Shown here: positions 22,480-24,037 of the stretch, in pieces | Layout: the number at the start of each line of letters is the position of its first letter | Position numbering within the stretch: position 1 is the stretch's first letter | Source: DATHTK01 sp035463295 | GTDB taxonomy: Bacteria > Actinomycetota > Rubrobacteria > Rubrobacterales > Rubrobacteraceae | Reading direction: 5' to 3' | Assembly (NCBI GenBank): GCA_035463295.1 | Contig: DATHTK010000105.1 | Span: 1 to 24,037 of the forward strand | DNA: 24,037 nucleotides | Notes under the pieces: model-generated | The model's input: the letters and a program-made list of their open reading frames with translations, nothing else | The model's database searches: none | Told to the model about the DNA's origin: nothing | Translations under genes and position numbers: made by a program

Positions 22480-22489
22480 GTTGGTAGCC

Positions 22490-23029
22490 ATGAGAGAGGA
22501 TATGCAGTACATAAGCGGGGTGTTGGACGAACTGGAGGCGATCGTCCGCGACGCGTCCGGGGTACCGATTCGGAAGGATCGGGCGGTGGTCGATCGTTCC
22601 GATCTGCTTGTGATGCTGGACGAGCTGAGGGGGTCTTTGCCCCCCGAGCTGGCGGAAGCCGAGGAGATCCGTCGGGAGTGTGGGGCCATCGTGGCGGCGG
22701 CCGAGGAGGAGGCCGGGCGCATCATCGAGAATGCGCACAGCCGCGCGGACGCGATGGCTCCGGAGACGGAGCTGTGCCGGCGGGCCGAGCGGCGGGCCAG
22801 CGAGATCATCGACAAGGCGGAGCGCTATGCCGAGGAGGTGGCCGACGGCTCGGAGGTGTACCGGGACCGTGTGATGGGCCAGCTCGAGGGCTGGTTCCAG
22901 GATTCCCTTCTCTCTGTCGGAGAGTCGCGGCAGGAGTTGAACGGCGTTCCCGTAAGGCGTCCCGCTCCCACGGCCGAAGCCAGCGAGGACGAGGAAGAGG
23001 ACCGCGGCTGGCGCGTGAGCTCGGCCTAG
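22490..23029 (+). CDS. SepIVA/DivIVA-like coiled-coil protein, 179 aa
   Basis: The opening MREDMQYISGVLDELEAIVR and DASGVPIRKDRAVVDRSDLL followed by VMLDELRGSLPPELAEAEEI match, as I recall, the N-terminus of mycobacterial SepIVA (Rv2927c type), a DivIVA-family septation protein. A long coiled coil (about 55-125) with Ala/Glu-rich heptads follows, then LEGWFQDSLLSVGESRQEL, similar to the end of that family. The protein is shorter than mycobacterial SepIVA, so the coiled coil is reduced. A role in septation or polar growth is inferred from the family. ATG at 22490 is preferred for AGGG 9 bases upstream; GTG 22472 and ATG 22502 are alternatives. The AGGG is in a hairpin. The C-terminal tail is acidic. 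Confidence 0.7.
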   Translation: MREDMQYISGVLDELEAIVRDASGVPIRKDRAVVDRSDLLVMLDELRGSLPPELAEAEEIRRECGAIVAAAEEEAGRIIENAHSRADAMAPETELCRRAERRASEIIDKAERYAEEVADGSEVYRDRVMGQLEGWFQDSLLSVGESRQELNGVPVRRPAPTAEASEDEEEDRGWRVSSA

Positions 23030-23053
23030 AGGCGCACCTCACCTCGGGTTTGG

Positions 23054-23070
23054 GCCCGGTCCGATCGGGC
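23054..23070 (+). terminator. Hairpin in the convergent gap, possible terminator
   Basis: GCCCG-(7)-CGGGC lies 25 bp after the SepIVA-like stop in the 176-bp convergent gap. The stem is short and no T-run follows, so this is a weak call. Nothing else was recognised in the gap. Confidence 0.2.
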
Positions 23071-23205
23071 GTCGTCGGAGACCCTCAAGACCCCGTCACT
23101 GCAACTTTCCTATGCATCGCGGTGGACGCTAGCCTGACCGAGACCGGAGGTTCTCACCGTTCCCGAGGCGCCCCACGGCGGTGCTCGTGGAGTCAGATCC
23201 CTCTA

Positions 23206-23958
23206 TCAGCGGTCCCCGGTGCCGGGAGGAGACATGGTCTCGCTCAAGGCCTCGAGCCGGGCGTTCAGATCGTCGAGCGAGGCGTTCAGGGTGGCGGCTC
23301 GTTCGGGGTTTCCGTTGTCGATGGAGACCCGGACGACCCGGGATCTGAGCGCCAGCAAGCTTTCGAAGGTGTCGGATATCTCGGCGTCGGCCGCGTTGAT
23401 TCTGTCCTGTAGTGCGGTGGCGTCTGGAGAAGCAGAGGCGTGCCGGCGGAGGTCGTGGAGCGCCTCGACGGCCTTCTCCCTTCTCTGGGCTACGTCCACG
23501 AGCCGGTCCGCGGCGGCGTGGAGCTTCGGGACCGCATCGTCGAGGACAGCGCGCGTTACCTCGTCAGAGTCCTCGATGGCGGCAACGACCTTGCGGTAGA
23601 CGATGAGGGCCGCCTCGACCTTCTCCCTGGTCTCGCCGCGCGCCAACCACCGGGCGCGGCGCTCGGGAGAGACGTCCCGGTCTGCAGTGGACGCCGGCAG
23701 TCCCGTGTTGTGGTCCTCGTGAAGGACGCGGTGGGCGAAGATGGGGTCTCGGGAGGCGAAGAAGACGAGCAGAGCGTACGTCACGAGCGTGAGCGGTACC
23801 ATCCACCAGGCCTGGGTGGCAGCGAAGAATACGCCCCCGACTACGAGCACGATGACGTTCAGAGGCCGCCGGGCCGCGGCGCGCGTGAGGCGGCTTCGTT
23901 CCGCCGGCGAGAGGGTAGCGGGCCTCTCCGGTACGTCGCGGCGCTCAGGCTCCATCAT
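23206..23958 (-). CDS. Membrane-anchored coiled-coil protein of unknown function, 250 aa
   Basis: A charged N-terminus (1-32) is followed by two closely spaced transmembrane helices (about 33-50 and 52-68, VIVLVVGGVFF and WWMVPLTLVTYALLVFF). A cytoplasmic helical domain (about 95-245) then shows heptad-like Ala/Leu repeats: AALIVYRKVVAAIEDSDEVT, AVLDDAVPKLHAAADRLVDV, LNASLDDLNARLEALSETM. I do not recognise a named family; the form suggests a scaffold or envelope-linked helical protein. Two ATGs stand in tandem (23958, 23955) with AGAGGG about 9 bases before the first. The start overlaps the end of the upstream partial gene by 14 bp. It converges on the SepIVA-like gene. Confidence 0.75.
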   Translation of the reverse strand: MMEPERRDVPERPATLSPAERSRLTRAAARRPLNVIVLVVGGVFFAATQAWWMVPLTLVTYALLVFFASRDPIFAHRVLHEDHNTGLPASTADRDVSPERRARWLARGETREKVEAALIVYRKVVAAIEDSDEVTRAVLDDAVPKLHAAADRLVDVAQRREKAVEALHDLRRHASASPDATALQDRINAADAEISDTFESLLALRSRVVRVSIDNGNPERAATLNASLDDLNARLEALSETMSPPGTGDR

Positions 23959-24037
23959 CTACGCGGCCCTCTGCCAGGGGCGTAATACGGACCGTCGCGC
24001 CGGTCTTGAGCCCGAGCGCGTGGGCGGCGTTGCCTTT
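23945..24037 (-). CDS. C-terminal 30 residues of a gene cut by the right edge
   Basis: The frame reads KGNAAHALGLKTGATVRITP, then LAEGRVDDGA and TGA at 23945. GC-rich third positions and a sensible protein pattern make it likely coding. It overlaps the start of the next gene by 14 bp, suggesting one operon. Too little remains to name it. Confidence 0.55.
   Translation of the reverse strand, partial: KGNAAHALGLKTGATVRITPLAEGRVDDGA

Larger units (their letters stand above)
22246..22489. promoter_or_regulatory. AT-rich regulatory region upstream of the SepIVA-like gene
   Basis: About 244 bp, strikingly AT-rich for this window (especially 22307-22325 and 22381-22450). It holds a TGTGGATAA 9-mer (22295-22303), a TTTATATAAAA tract, the 24-bp near-palindrome at 22393-22416 and the hairpin at 22451-22479. 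A possible promoter is TTGAGA (22394-22399), 17-bp spacer, TTTAGG (22417-22422); the -10 is weak. No clear terminator for the Clp gene was seen. Confidence 0.6.

Noticed and set aside
22246..22489. Possible replication origin (AT-rich patch plus DnaA box)
   Set aside because: There is only one exact DnaA box and no cluster, and no dnaA, dnaN, gyrB or parAB genes lie nearby.

Overview
The window looks like a chromosomal segment of a high-GC actinobacterium, most likely Rubrobacter or a close deep-branching relative. The grounds are strongly GC-biased third codon positions, frequent GTG and TTG starts, the actinobacterial gene order dnaK-grpE-dnaJ-hspR, an HspR-type repressor and a SepIVA-like protein. 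The genus is an inference from gene content; I could not run a search. I see no insertion sequence, prophage, CRISPR array, tRNA or rRNA.

Left part (1-4502). A truncated sulfatase-like hydrolase and a small orphan gene lie on the minus strand. After a gene-free stretch comes a plus-strand operon: a nucleotidyltransferase-fold protein, a calcineurin-like metallophosphoesterase overlapping it by one base, and an APC-family amino acid permease.

Middle-left (4527-9499). A sulfotransferase-like gene is joined directly to the glycyl-tRNA synthetase gene on the minus strand. Divergent from these is an operon of a DUF4126 membrane protein (apparently leaderless), a 2-phosphoglycerate-kinase-like protein, a YtxH-like protein and a GNAT-like acetyltransferase.

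Middle (9501-13757, minus strand). This is a four-gene signalling operon: an OmpR-family regulator, a HAMP-PAS histidine kinase, a beta-propeller lipoprotein and a small membrane-anchored protein. The order resembles actinobacterial mtrA-mtrB-lpqB, but the kinase carries a PAS domain as in WalK/PhoR and the lipoprotein is short. A gene-poor stretch with one small membrane protein gene follows.

Right part (15130-22245) is a heat-shock operon: dnaK, grpE, dnaJ, hspR, a zinc-finger membrane protein and a two-AAA+ Clp ATPase. The DnaK system refolds proteins, HspR would feed back on the promoter, and the Clp ATPase would extract or disaggregate substrates. The Clp protein has a ClpC-like short middle domain but lacks the Gly-Phe loop used to dock ClpP. 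The dnaK promoter is well formed and overlaps a HAIR-like inverted repeat.

Right edge (22246-24037). An AT-rich regulatory stretch holds a 24-bp near-palindrome, a perfect DnaA-box-type 9-mer and a hairpin over the ribosome binding site of a SepIVA/DivIVA-like coiled-coil gene. A convergent membrane-anchored coiled-coil gene and the tail of one more gene complete the window.
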